64,000 bases of DNA from Xanthostigma xanthostigma (GCA_963575645.1 OY754465.1:6634001-6698000), one strand, 5' to 3'. Positions 44,183-55,115 are shown, counted from the first letter of the stretch. The notes: a model not told the origin generated them from the letters alone. Translations and numbers: made by a program.

Positions 44183-44482
44183 TATGAGATCTGCTTACAC
44201 AATTCAATCTTGATAATATAATATCATAATCATGATTGCTGCAGCAAATTGTCAAAAACAATTTCAGAAAATTATTTCTTTATGCGTAAAAAATACTGAC
44301 TAAAATAATCAAGGATCTGACACGGTAGCTTAGTTCTCAATGATACTAACAATACGGGAAAAGTTGATGTAACGAGGATGATAGAACACAAATCATAAAG
44401 TTGGATTTTTATTGATAGAAAATATAATTGATATGATTCTGGACTAAGGTATTAAAATTCAGAGGCGGCAGAAACTGAATAA

Positions 44483-44775
44483 TCAAATCTTTGATTAACG
44501 TCTGATTAGAACTCTTCAATAAATAAAATTATTAATTAGTATCAAAATATTGAAAAAATATTATTATTTTTTCAATATTTTGATACTAATTAATAATTTT
44601 GAAAGAATTTTATATAAAGCGAATTAGAAATTAAATATTAATTATTTTTTATATTTTTTAGATCAGTTCTGAAGAAGATCCATATCCAGATTGAAACGTT
44701 AATGTATTAATTATATTTTTTGTTACCTAATATATTGTCTGAAAAATTGGTCGATAATTTTATTTACTGAAAAAT
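44483..44775 (-). mobile_element. FB-A copy with an internal perfect-looking palindrome
   Basis: Outer end AAATCTTTGATTAACGTCTG; other end AATTGGTCGATAATTTTATT. It keeps the CTGAAGAAGATCC...GAAACGTTAATG core. At 44530-44605 a short palindrome (TTATTAATTAGTATCAAAAT) replaces the left arm. Confidence 0.65.
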
Positions 44776-45158
44776 TGAATAGCCTACAGGCGGCAAATCT
44801 GCAAATCCGCCACTGCTGCAATATGAAGTCTAGATGCTCTTTTTACAGAAATGCACAATAACAACTTCATGTATTGATCCTGTGTAAGGAAAATTGAATT
44901 TGACAGTTAGAACGCTATATTTATGTGTATAGCTACAATATTATACACGCAAGCCCCGTATAACACAATAATTTTACAACACGGTTTCGCTTTAACACGA
45001 TTAGAGAATTGCGATACAACAGAGTTCTTCCACAACACGGATTTGCGATAACAGTAACACACGGAAGGACCAAGGGGCAAGACGAACATATCAAAAATAC
45101 AATTTTCTAGTTCAAATCTTAAATTGTCATGTGCTAACAATAACTTCTATTTTATAAT
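44776..45158. other. No feature recognised
   Basis: Nothing supported; the frame at 44907-45140 has no domain. Confidence 0.4.
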
Positions 45159-45822
45159 TTTACCATTCCAACCCACAAGTGGGGAATGGTACCTACTAGT
45201 TTAGGTCAAAAATCACTTTTCAGAAATTTTACAATATATTTCCGTTTTGAGGTCCCCCAAATCCAAAAAACATATTTTTGAAAAAACTGCTCGACTGTTA
45301 GTCTGTTTGTGAACACGATACAGGTCAAACGGATGAGCGGATTGAAACCAAATTTTGGGAGTATGTTTGGCATGCAAATATGAAGAGCCCTATTGTTTTT
45401 GGGGAAAATCGGCGCATGCGCAGAAGAGATATATGCTATAACGGTGTTTCTTTATATAATAATGGTATAGTTTTCATAATGGCTTATTATTCTATTTATT
45501 TTTTCAAGAAAGTGTCGTAAAAAAAATTTGTCTAAACTTTATAGTTTCGGAAATATTTTGAAAATAAAAAAAATCAGCTGCTCTTTTGTTTTATGGATCT
45601 GTCAGAAATAAACTAGTTCGCCATGCTTTGATTAATTTTTACATGACGTGGAACATATTATGTAGGTAACCATGGCTACGAATAGCAAATATCATATTGA
45701 ATACTAGTCATTACCCGCGTCACCTCACATGATATCAGTAATTTTATTTTCTTTATTATAATCAAATGTCAACATTTTTGAAGTTTAAATGGTCCCATCC
45801 CCCAACTGGCTGGAATTTTTTT
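45159..45822 (+). mobile_element. E repeat, best full-length copy
   Basis: Starts TTTTACCATTCCAACCCACA with a hairpin (TACCATTCC...GGAATGGTA, 45170-45192) and ends CCAACTGGCTGGAATTTTTT. Order inside: ACCTAAACTAG complement, CAAACGGATGAGCGGATTGA, TATGAAGAGCCCTATTGTTT, GGCGCATGCGCAGAAGAGAT, AAACTAGTTCGCCATGCTTT. Used here as the reference for the family. Confidence 0.78.
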
Positions 45823-45829
45823 TATCATT

Positions 45830-46230
45830 TTTGTGCCCCCGCCAAGTCGAGCACTGCCGACCATCCTTTTCTTGAAGCGACCCACGGCACTTTTGAACCC
45901 CATGTAACTTAGTTGTGGATAAAGCAAGAAGTTTGAATTTTTAGTGATCAAGAGGACATACTATAAAACTGACTATATTGCCAATATACCTAATAATTAA
46001 TTATACCTTGTAGTTTACGAATTATCGCTAGTCAAAGTTCTTTAATTTTGTCAATGACACACTTGCGGATCATCAAAATTCTAAGGTATTTTTTGCAGTC
46101 TCACAAACTTGAAATTTTGAATTTTAGTTAGCGTTAGCCTATAAAGGAAGGATAAAATGAAATTTCGTTAAAAAAATCGATAGAGACAGGCAGTGGGCTT
46201 TAAGAAAATCAGTAGTAGCTATGCAACGAA
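45830..46230. repeat. Possible interspersed repeat
   Basis: GTGCCCCCGCCAAGTCGAGC and GCGACCCACGGCACTTTTGA resemble a repeat I associate with lepidopteran genomes. Boundaries are not visible. The frame 45769-45951 is not a gene. Confidence 0.3.
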
Positions 46231-46411
46231 CATTGTAATCCGTCTTTTTTTTTAAACTAGTTGAACGCGTAATATAAAATTATTCAATCCTATAAATTTC
46301 TTTAATTCTATGAATGCCATATGTTGCGTAATCCACCGTTTCCGGTCTTGCTCTAATACGTCATTGCTGGGGAAATTAAGCTGGTTATTGTTACAAAAAA
46401 AACTCTTTACT

Positions 46412-47194
46412 TTATAATGTATATGTTACGGTCTATACCCGAATTCGGTCAATGACCGAAATAAATGCGCAAAACTAGTTTTGACCAACGAATATTGCCC
46501 AAACACGAAATCTTACATTTAAACGGATATTGAGTGTTATAAAATGAGCAAAACTAGTTTTGCGCTTTTTCAATTGGACAAAACTAGTTCTGTCTATTTC
46601 TGAACGGACAATACCAGTATGGCATCGGAATCTTCTATGCGTTTTTTAATTAACTTTTCCACATCAACGATACTTATTATAGCAAAGCGATTTATTCTTC
46701 TATATTGTTTAGCAGACAGATGTTTTAATTCAGCTTTCAACAAATGCTTTCTTAACCTCACTTAGTGTAGTAAGGTAATTATGTTTCGTCATAAAATTAT
46801 GTTTCAGAAGCCTCCAATAGCCGAACTAGTTGAAACTCGAATTCACCTTGCATTTTTACTTAATTATTACACTAATTATCCCACCATTATATTAATTATA
46901 ACGTTCAGGAGAACAATTTAATAGGTAAACAAGAACATAACCCTACTTTTATTCGAGTTTGGACGTTGATTGAATGAAACAAGCAGAACTAGTATTGTCC
47001 ATTCAGAAATGAACAGAACTAGTCTTGGCCATTTGAAAATACACAAAACTAGTATTGCTCATTTTATAACACTCAATATCCGTTTAAATGTAAGATTTCG
47101 GGTTTGGGCAATATTCGTTGGTCAAAACTACTTTTGCGCATTTATTTCGGTCATTGACTGAATTCGGGTATAGACCATAACATATACACTATAA
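46412..47194. mobile_element. Fold-back transposon with repeated CAAAACTAGTTTTG motif
   Basis: Arms 46412-46640 and about 46965-47194 are inverted copies sharing ATATGTTA.GGTCTATACCC, CGGTCAATGAC, CATTTAAACGGATATTGAGT and GTTATAAAATGAGCA. Eight versions of the palindrome CAAAACTAGTTTTG are spread over the two arms. The ~320-base centre, read on the minus strand, has a stretch without stops beginning RKHLLKAELKHLSAKQYRRI. I do not recognise it; it might be a transposase remnant. Confidence 0.7.
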
Positions 47195-48551
47195 ATCCTT
47201 CCACTAATCCGACATTCCTTTGGGTTTCTTTGGCAGATTAACAAGAGATGGAGACAGTTTATATGTTTCTCACAAGGTGTCTCACGACTAGGTTTTCATT
47301 TGTTGTCACAAGTGGTTTGATTCAGGGCAGATCCATACCATTCATCAAAAATAGTTTAAACTACTTTCCTCTCAAAGAAGTAATGAAAAATGTTTTCAAA
47401 TAGCTGCAGTTTTTATTACTTATTTGAAGCACTGAAAACTAATAATGACTGAAATGTGTATTTGTCGACAAATGACTTTTTGTACATTTTTTTTTGTATT
47501 TCCGGTTTTCTTAAGGTTGCTGCACACGAAACTGGTTTTGCTGCTGGGACTTGTGCTAGCTTCCATGTTGGCGGCGAAAAATGACCTCATTGCGAGCTCA
47601 GCAGCGTGGTTACAAGCTGAATTTCAAAATTAGAACCGGTACAATTTTTCATGCTTGCTTCTCCGCTGGTTTCCAATCAGAAAAAAGTATTTTGTCTAAA
47701 ATAATTCTTAGTTAGGAAGTAGAGTTTGATTCGTTTCTATTTTTACGTCATTTTTCAATCATATATGACCCGTACCTCCACCATATGTGACCCGTACTTT
47801 CACCGTATGGAAATTAATAGATTTTGTCGAAAAAATCAAGAGTCATAAATTTAAAAGTCGGGCACTAAATTAGCCCATATATAACTCTAAATCGTATTTT
47901 ATTATTTGCATCTGTGATGGTACTAATTTGTACTAAACCAGCAGCACAGCAGATTTTGCCTAAAAATATAAGATCCCAAATATTACAACTAAAAACAGTT
48001 TTGCTAGTTTATCGACGTGACTAGAATGACGTCAGTGTCATTCTCTGAGTGTAAGCACTCTAAATTTATCTAACATTTATCTGGTAGATTTTAACAAAGA
48101 ACCTCCTGCTAAGTGTTGTTACTTTTGCACAAGTGGTTTCGCAAAAAGCTTTTTCTCCAACTGCCTTTTTCACTTCTTCAAGGGCTACATTTCCACAATT
48201 TCGTTCAGTTTGCAAATTCTAGACAGTGAATCATACACTTTAATTTCACATTAATAATAATAATAATGATAATAAAAATATTTTCCATTTAAAGTCCGCA
48301 ATATTTATTTTAAATAATTATAAATAACGGGAATGCGTTTTGTTTAATTTTGACATAATGCAAATTTAAGAGATTTTTTCTAAGGTGGAAGATAAATTAT
48401 AATTTTTATGTTAAACCTTAATTTCTAATTTAAAAAATTGTTTTTTGAGCTTTGACAAAGTCAATATTTTTGATGAAACGTAAGCAATAAAAAGAAAAGA
48501 ATTATACCTATGTGACCGCATTCCCGTTATTATTATTTAAAATAATAATAA
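47195..48551. other. Mostly unrecognised; one GC-richer ORF
   Basis: The 62-residue frame 47445-47633 (HTKLVLLLGLVLASMLAAKN) sits in a GC-richer patch after a T-rich tract. It may be chance or part of an unrecognised repeat. The rest is featureless AT-rich sequence. Confidence 0.35.
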
Positions 48552-48905
48552 TACTCAATCTTTGATTAACGTTTGATTAGAACTCTTCAATAAATAAAAT
48601 TATCGACCAATTTTTCAGACAAATATATTAACAAAAAAATATAATAATTTAATACATTAACGTTTCGATCCAGAATTGGATCCTCATCAGAGCTGATCTA
48701 AAAATATAAAAATAATTAATATTTAGTTTCTATTTTTTTTTCACGAATTTCATTAAAAATAAATAGAAACTAAATATTAATTACTTTTTATATTTTTAGA
48801 TCAGTTCTGATGAAGATCCAAGTCCGAATCGAAACGTTAATGTATTAATTATATTTATTTGTTAATATATTTGTCTGAAAAATTGGTCGATAATTTTATT
48901 TATTG
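48552..48905 (-). mobile_element. FB-A, longest copy
   Basis: Outer end CAATCTTTGATTAACGTTTG; arms of about 160 bases meet near 48745 around TTTCACGAATTTCATTAAAA. Both arms keep GGATC...CATCAG and GAAACGTTAATG. It abuts the tail of the following minus-strand SINE. Confidence 0.7.
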
Positions 48906-49342
48906 AATAATAATAATAACAATAGTAATAATAATAATAATGCATTTAACGTCCGTTTCTCGATTTTATGTCATAACAGACTATTTTCCATCAATCACAC
49001 TTCCCGTTATTTTCTACATTTCTAAACTTCCAATAAATTAACAGCAATGGGCGAATGATGAAATCTTAGGACATTAGAATAAGGTAGGCAAATTTTGAGC
49101 ATAGGAGTTTGACAGGTAATCGGCCATGGCATTGAATAACCATCTCGATATTTATCTGGAGTTATTGAGGGAAACCATGGAAAACCTCAACAAGATGATT
49201 GGTACAGGAGTTACCGTTTCTTGGCGAGAGGGAACAGCAGGAAAAAGTCCAGGCCACATCTGTCCTCGCCGGGATTCAAACTCGGTATATCCCGAATGCG
49301 AGTCTAGTGCTCTCAACACTACCTACTCTATTCCGCTCGGTT
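48906..49342 (-). mobile_element. SINE copy, minus orientation, full length
   Basis: The tail is AATAAT units at 48906-48940 (TTA-type on the minus strand), then TTTAACGTCCGTTTCTCGAT; the head ends TATTCCGCTCGGT at 49342. The A box is mutated (CACTACCTACTCTATTCC). The frame 49126-49449 is an artefact. Confidence 0.82.
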
Positions 49343-49481
49343 TCACAATAAAATATACGCGGTACAATTTATATATGAGAGAAGGATATGCTTTACTTTG
49401 TTTTGTAACATTTAACATTGTTCACACATATTTCTCCATAGGATTTTAAATCGATCCTGATGATGATTAGTTCCAAATCCC

Positions 49482-49709
49482 CTAGAGGACGTTGGAAACC
49501 ACTTCCTTCCATTTATCTCAATCCTGGACAGTACGGATGAGGTTAGTAAAATTGAGGCCAGTCCATTTTTTAATATTGTCCAACCACGATATTCTCCTTC
49601 TACCTCTGGGTCTTTTTTGTTCGAGTTTGCCCATTAATATGACTTGTTGAATCTTGTATTTTTGTGATCTCATTATATGGCCAAAGTATATGCATTGTCT
49701 TTTTTTAAT
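49482..49709 (-). pseudogene. RTE-type LINE reverse-transcriptase C-terminus
   Basis: Reading the minus strand from about 49709 gives YFGHIMRSQKYKIQQVILMG, KLEQKRPRGRRRISWLDNIK and KWTGLNFTNLIRTVQ, then a TGA stop, then DKWKEVVSNVL before a final TAG. The GHIMRS, GRRRISWLDNI and KWTG blocks are the conserved C-terminal end of RTE-type endonuclease/reverse transcriptases common in insects. The internal TGA is one transition from CGA (Arg). The sequence just past the stop is GATGATGATT-type, as in RTE 3' ends. 5'-truncated and dead. Confidence 0.75.
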
Positions 49710-49804
49710 CGATCCTGCTTCATAATAATTAATGGAATTTTTTTAAAGCGTGCAACGTATATTTTACATTTTAGAAACAACATTTTTCTAATATTCTATA
49801 TAGA

Positions 49805-50235
49805 GTGATCGGTAATTGCTCGTATTCCTCTCAGGAGAAGAAGCTATTACTAATTTAAAATGATTTAACCTTATCACTTGGGGATCGAAAATGCGTCATT
49901 TTTTTATGATAATGACACTTCTATGAAGAATTTTTATTTTACTTTTTTTATTTATTGTAAGTTTTAACACACGACATAAAATCTTATAGTAAATTCGTGG
50001 TTTTTAGCTTTAGGAAGATTGGCCAATTAGTAAGCTATCAGATCATGGCAAAATTCAGGCCAAAAAATGAGAATATTTTTTTTTTAATTTCTAACTTCCA
50101 AAATTCGGATTTTTGTAAAAAGAAAACCGAAGTGGATTTTCTCGAAAATGACGCATTTCCGACCCCCAAGTGATAAAGGTTAAATCATTCCAAATTAGTC
50201 ATAAGTAGTAGAGAGGAACACGAGAACCATATGTA
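49805..50235. mobile_element. Fold-back element (~85-bp arms)
   Basis: Left 49818-49910 and right 50142-50226 share CTCGT.TTCCTCTC, ATGATTTAACCTTATCACTT and AAATGCGTCATTTT. The middle is noncoding. Confidence 0.65.
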
Positions 50236-50720
50236 TAACGAAGAATTTAACCATGACGTTAGACTGTTTCTACACAAATATAAAATGGGAATTATGCTCA
50301 CAATCTAAGGTCATAGTCAAATCAGATTTTCTGACAAAACGTTCTGCAATTATTGTTTACAAAAACAATTTTTGAGGTTAAGTACGGCGGAATTTTTTAA
50401 ATTAGCGTGGAACAGCAAACTTATCAAATCCAGCTCTATGTTAAGATAAGGAGCGCCTTTGTACGATTAAGTTCACTCACATAATATACCAACACTGATC
50501 ATGGATATTAACTATTCAAGTTGGCAGAATATGATGTAATGCAGTGCATACCATGCGACTACGGAGGGTAGAGGTAAGGAGGACTCTCTTATATGGGAGA
50601 CAAGTCGATAAAGTGTTCATCTAAACGCTGTAAATAACAGCTAAAAAATCGTCCGGAATGGCGCTAGCGCTGCATCTGAGTATAAAATGAATTTAGCAGT
50701 TGTTTACTCTCCATAGCAGT
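50236..50720. other. No feature recognised
   Basis: GGAGGGTAGAGGTAAGGAG near 50564 is loosely complementary to CTCCTTAGCCTCTACCCTCC near 51471. Nothing else seen. Confidence 0.35.
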
Positions 50721-50773
<53 letters not shown>

Positions 50774-51075
50774 TAATAATAATAATAACCACATTATTAA
50801 AAAGTATTTTTTAAAACACATTAATACCGTCAGCAGTATAATGCATTACAACATTATTTATTAAGAAATTCATTTATATCATAAAAATTGTTTTGCAATA
50901 AACATTGACTTATTTCCTTTTTAAAAAGGGCTTTTTTGTTGATATCAATTTTGTTTACATTCTGTGGCATAGACGATTTGAAGTGCGCTGAGTTGGAAAA
51001 TTTAGTATTTTTAATGATTATAGAGTCGTTAATAACACTGCAGTAAATAAAATCTAAACTGTTTACGTAGTCCAA
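50721..51075 (-). mobile_element. LINE 3' end (jockey/CR1-type) with (TTA)n tail
   Basis: The minus-strand frame 50854-51075 ends KKEISQCLLQNNFYDINEFL then NK-stop. This is the usual end of jockey/CR1-like LINE ORF2 (compare KIYLLENAFYNLNEYLL at 55447). A short 3' UTR leads to the TAA/TTA microsatellite at 50721-50788, which reads TTATTA on the LINE strand. The upstream reverse-transcriptase core is absent. Confidence 0.65.
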
Positions 51076-52059
51076 AAAAAAATTTAAAAAATATAACCTA
51101 AAAACCTGCTGTGAGATAGTGTTGAGAGTAATTTAATTTTTGTTTTTTGTTTTATTAATATTTTTTAGTCATTTTATAGTTTGTTCATATCAGTATAATC
51201 GTTTATTTACTACTAAATGCATAATAGCATAGTTTAAAAATGACATTTAAATCAAAAAATTATTTTATATCATATTGTTTTTTTATTTTTTGTTTTACTT
51301 TCGAAAAGTGAGCCATAAAAAGCATAATTTTTTCCCTCGTTTACTTTTGTATTGTACTCTAATAATTTTTATCCTCCATACGCTTGCTTTAAAATTTACC
51401 CTTTTGCGACAGTGGCGGTGTCCTAATTTAACGCTTTTTGACGGACACTTTTTCGTACACGGAGATGGTTCTCCTTAGCCTCTACCCTCCATATATGCGA
51501 CATAGCATACATATCTAGTGATATGAATGCATGTAGACGTCGTTATTCCGGTATGTCTACCTCTGCATTGTGTAATGATTAACCTTAGAGTAGAGATGCA
51601 AATCGTGCGTGAAATTTCCCCGTGACACTGTGACTCATGACGTGAAAGGCCGTAAGAGAGTGGGTATCGAAAAAATCGTCAATGAATGAATTTTCGTAAG
51701 TGGAAATGAATTTTCGTGAGCGTGCTACAGTATATTTGATATGGTTGTCATATTTCTATTATGTAGCGGAGACAAGAACCACACCTATATTAACATAAAA
51801 ATCGTCCGATGTCACCACTGTACAAGTCAAAATTTGTTAGAACTAATTAGTACCTATCTGAAAGGCCTCAAAGTGATTTTATTAATGCAATTAATGATAA
51901 CTCATAATAGTCAATTTCTTTTTAATTAATAATCTATAAAACATTACGCCTTTCTAGGGCGGGGTATGGTATTTGTCAAGCAACGATTGCGACCCATAAA
52001 TACTACAGAATCTAATAATTTGTGTGCACAACACGCCAATAAAGGTTCATAAATACAAA
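51076..52059. other. No feature recognised
   Basis: Frames 51275-51478 and 51741-51929 have no domain. Confidence 0.4.
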
Positions 52060-52617
52060 AACCGGTCAAGTGCGATTCGGACTCGCATACCGAGGGTTCC
52101 GTACGTGTAGGTATGTAAATAGTTCGTCGATCACGAGAATTGAGCCGTTGGAAAATTGTTGTTCCCATACCTCGACAAACGTCGCGGTCATTTTACCAAC
52201 TAAGCGTGTAAATTGCAATGAGTTCAGATAGACTACTGAACTGTATTGTAACTCGTGGCTATGTCTGATGGTCTAGTTGTCGTACCGTGTTGTATGCGAG
52301 AGTTCTCATATTGTGCTGCATAAGCGCACCGGTAGCGAACGCATGTTTTGTATTATAGAACTGTTATTGTGTACGTGCGTAGCATATTGTGATTTAAAAA
52401 CATTATTTTTTTGTGATGTAACTACAAATTTATTGTTTTCGGATTTTTTCCTTTACTTGTGCTATAAGACATTGCTTCTTGCCAAATTTCATGATTTTAA
52501 GTCAACGGGAAGTATCCTATAGGTTTTGATTCCCAAGAGTCTTGATAGACAGGCGGACAACAAAGTGATCTTATAAGGGTTCCTTTTTTTCCTTTTGAAG
52601 TATGGAACCCTAAAAAT
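52060..52617 (+). mobile_element. CCGGTCAAGTGCGA...GGAACCCTAAAA family repeat
   Basis: Starts ACCGGTCAAGTGCGATTCGG and CTCGCATACCGAGGGTTCCG, ends GACAGGCGGACAACAAAGTG, AAGGGTTCC, then TATGGAACCCTAAAAATG. GGTTCCGTAC at the left and GGAACCCTAAAA at the right face each other. A widespread lepidopteran-type noncoding repeat (recalled). The frame 52277-52522 lies inside it. Confidence 0.65.
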
Positions 52618-52881
52618 GAGAAAATATTCTTTTGCGTTTCATTCCAATTTTGACTCAGAACTTAAAATTGACAAAAACATGAAGCGATCTTCTCAGTGCC
52701 GACTATCTACTAACCATATCCTACCTCCCCGTCGATACGGATATTCACGTAACTAAAATGAAATTCCAGTTTGTTGTTGGTGAATAGATCTGTGAAATTC
52801 CTTTACTTAAAAACACGTAGGGAACTATATCTGCTGTACATAATTTAGAGCAGTTCAGTAAAAACAGGATCTATTGGGCTA

Positions 52882-53549
52882 AGAGCTGGCTACGGAGAAA
52901 ATGGGTGACTCGGTGCAGAGCTGAAAATTTTCAGAATAATAGGAGATAGTACAAGTAGGGAAAAATTTGCCAGAAGGCTAGGCGGAAGATAAAGAGCCGC
53001 CAGAAGGCGCTAATGTTGCAAAAAATCAGTGCACTTCTGGCAATTTCTATACTTATTCTGTAATTCAAAACTAGATTATATATTATATATATTATACATT
53101 TAATAGTTATGAGGGTATACTGAAAATTCAAACATGATATAATAATTACATTCGACAAATATTCAAAATTATTAATGTCATTTTGATAGAAATAAAATTA
53201 ATTGTCATATATTTTTTAATTTTATTTAATTTTATTTCCATCAAAATGACATTAATAATTTTGAATATTTGTCGAATGTAATTATTATATCATGTTTGAA
53301 TTTTCAGTATGCCCTTATAAATATATAATGTATAATATATATAATATATAATCTAGTTTTGAATTACAGAATAAGTATAGAAATTGCCAGAAGTGCACTG
53401 ATTTTTCGCAACATTAGCGCTTTCTGGCGGCTCTTTATCTTCCGCCTAGCCTTCTGGCAATTTTTTCCCTACTTACTTGTACTATCTCCTATTATTCTGC
53501 AAATTTTCAGCTCTGCACCGAGTCACCCATTTTCTCCTTAGCCAGCTCT
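52882..53549. repeat. Near-perfect 668-bp palindrome
   Basis: Arms 52882-53200 and 53228-53549 are inverted copies with few differences: outer AGAGCTGGCTACGGAGAAAA, inner ATTAATGTCATTTTGAT, and GCCAGAAGGCTAGGCGGAAG between. The 27-base loop is AT-rich. The mirror frames on each strand (NYRISIEIARSALIF) are a result of the palindrome. Either a fold-back element or a recent inverted duplication. Confidence 0.85.
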
Positions 53550-53628
53550 CCGTCTATATGTTCGAGACAGAATTTATTTGAATATTGTTTCAGTTCAATG
53601 GTTCTTTGTTTCTCACTGTTCATCGCAG

Positions 53629-53778
53629 GTATATAGTGTATTGAAAATGTTTGATTGTTCGACCATGGAGGATTACCTGCGGCCATTTGCTCCGTACAAC
53701 ATACTTGATCTGCAACTATATGGTCGTATTGTAATACTACATGACGTGTGTATAACAGTAGCGTATCGCTCAAATAAG
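53629..53778 (+). CDS. Candidate host exon, 50 codons, function unknown
   Basis: An acceptor-like tract TTTGTTTCTCACTGTTCATC then GCAG ends at 53628, and a donor AAATAAG|GTAAAT begins at 53779. Between them is an open phase-0 frame of exactly 150 bases with GC-richer, coding-like codons: KMFDCSTMEDYLRPFAPYNI, then LDLQLYGRIVILHDVC. I do not recognise the domain. No further exon is visible nearby, so it would belong to a gene with large repeat-filled introns. It could also be a chance frame; the paired splice sites and preserved phase argue for an exon. Confidence 0.42.
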
Positions 53779-53860
53779 GTAAATAGTTCTGGTAGTTCTG
53801 GTTATCGATACGTTACAAGTTTACTTTAAATATTTGTAGAAACATTGACGACGTTTATTT

Positions 53861-54364
53861 TAGGGCTTCACACGAGACGAGAGTAGACGAGACTATCAAA
53901 AATCTCGTCTCGGTCTCGTCAATCCCTAGAAAATTCAATCTCGTTCAAGTCTCGGTCTCGTCTCGTTACCAGATGTCTCGTCTCGTCTCGCTTAATTTTA
54001 AATAATGATAATATATATTATATAAACTAAATAATAAATAATAATAAGTAGTTTTTTAAAGCTATATTTATTACGTTATTACATAGAAATATTTGAACAT
54101 ATACATAAATTTTTTTATTTTACACATTCAGATTTTATATTTTGTAAAATATATAGTTTTTTATTTCGACCTTTTCTAATTTTTCCAATAAAAACTTTAT
54201 AAAAAAAATTTAACGAGACCATAAACGAGACTCTCGGGTTGCACTGTATGTGGTCTCGGTATCGTCCAAAATATTTACCAAAACGTATCGTCTCGTCTCG
54301 TCTCGCTTTTCCGAGATGAGAACGAGACGAGACGAGAAAAATCTCGCTCTCGTGTGAAGCCCTA
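53861..54364. mobile_element. Non-autonomous hAT element with GTCTCGTCTCG arrays
   Basis: TIR TAGGGCTTCACACGAGA and its exact complement. Flanked by a perfect GTTTATTT duplication at 53853-53860 and 54365-54372. Both ends are packed with TCTCG/CGAGA units (GTCTCGTCTCG and variants), likely transposase-binding repeats. The centre is AT-rich. The 86-residue frame at 54210-54470 is an artefact. Confidence 0.93.
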
Positions 54365-54372
54365 GTTTATTT

Positions 54373-54881
54373 ACACTCAAATTAATTTTAATAGAACATT
54401 GACCTAACTGTAGGACCCTGCATTTTAAAAATTTATAACAATAAAATAACGAAATTTTAAATGAATACATTTAATCTGTATAAAGGTAAATATATACCTA
54501 AAATTTAAAAAAATCGAGTGTGCTTTAGACCACATGACTGAAGTAAAACTTCTTCCTGCCATAAGTAGTTATTATTCACGAGAAAATTCACAAAATATGA
54601 ATTTTAAAATGAATTTACAATTTTATTCACTGTAAACGTAGAATAATTAATGTATTGAACAAAATATTAATTGTTCAAGAACGAAATGAACAGTCTAATG
54701 TAAGAAGAAAGAAATATAAACATAAAGATTATGAAAACAAAAGTAATACATTGCAATTACTTAGCTCTCGTTGGATTTTAAGCGTAAATCTTTATGAAAT
54801 ATTATTTCGCTCTGCAAGTAGGTTTACAAAACTTTTTTCTGTCATTCTGTCATTCTATTGTTAGTATTGCTTATATTTTTG
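54373..54881. other. No feature recognised
   Basis: A short TGAAGTAAAACTTCTTCCTG at 54538 recalls the AAGTAAAACTTC repeat. The frame 54655-54864 has no domain. Confidence 0.4.
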
Positions 54882-54960
54882 GGCCACCTGATGGTTCCAC
54901 TAGCCAGTGAAGTATTTGATTCGGCCACCTAATGGCGCCACTAGCCAGTGAAGTATTTGT
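54882..54960 (+). repeat. 41-bp direct repeat, two units
   Basis: GGCCACCT.ATGG..CCACTAGCCAGTGAAGTATTTG occurs at 54882 and again at 54923. Confidence 0.75.
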
Positions 54961-55115
54961 CATCCCTTTCTATCTTCACGAACTTATATCTCACTCTCAA
55001 TTTCCGTTCGCCTCGCCCGATCACACTTTCCGTAAATCTCTCGTCACGCATTCACTAGCTTACTCCCCAAGTCAAGCGTGCGTAAAGAAGTTTTACTTCA
55101 AAAAGAATTATTAAA
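54945..55115 (-). repeat. AAGTAAAACTTCTTT repeat, minus orientation
   Basis: Reads on the minus strand AAGTAAAACTTCTTTACGCA, CGCTTGACTTGGGGAGTAAG, TTTACGGAAAGTGTGATCGG and GAACGGAAATTGAGAGTGAG. The longest of three copies. It flanks the direct repeat at its far end. Confidence 0.7.

Noticed and set aside
49126-49449. 107-residue frame
   Set aside because: Lies mostly within a minus-strand SINE; similar frames (ETMENLNKM-type) recur in every SINE copy in conflicting contexts.
52931-53541. Two matching frames (NYRISIEIARSALIF) suggesting a duplicated gene
   Set aside because: They are the two arms of one palindrome; no start context, no domain and a stop soon after.
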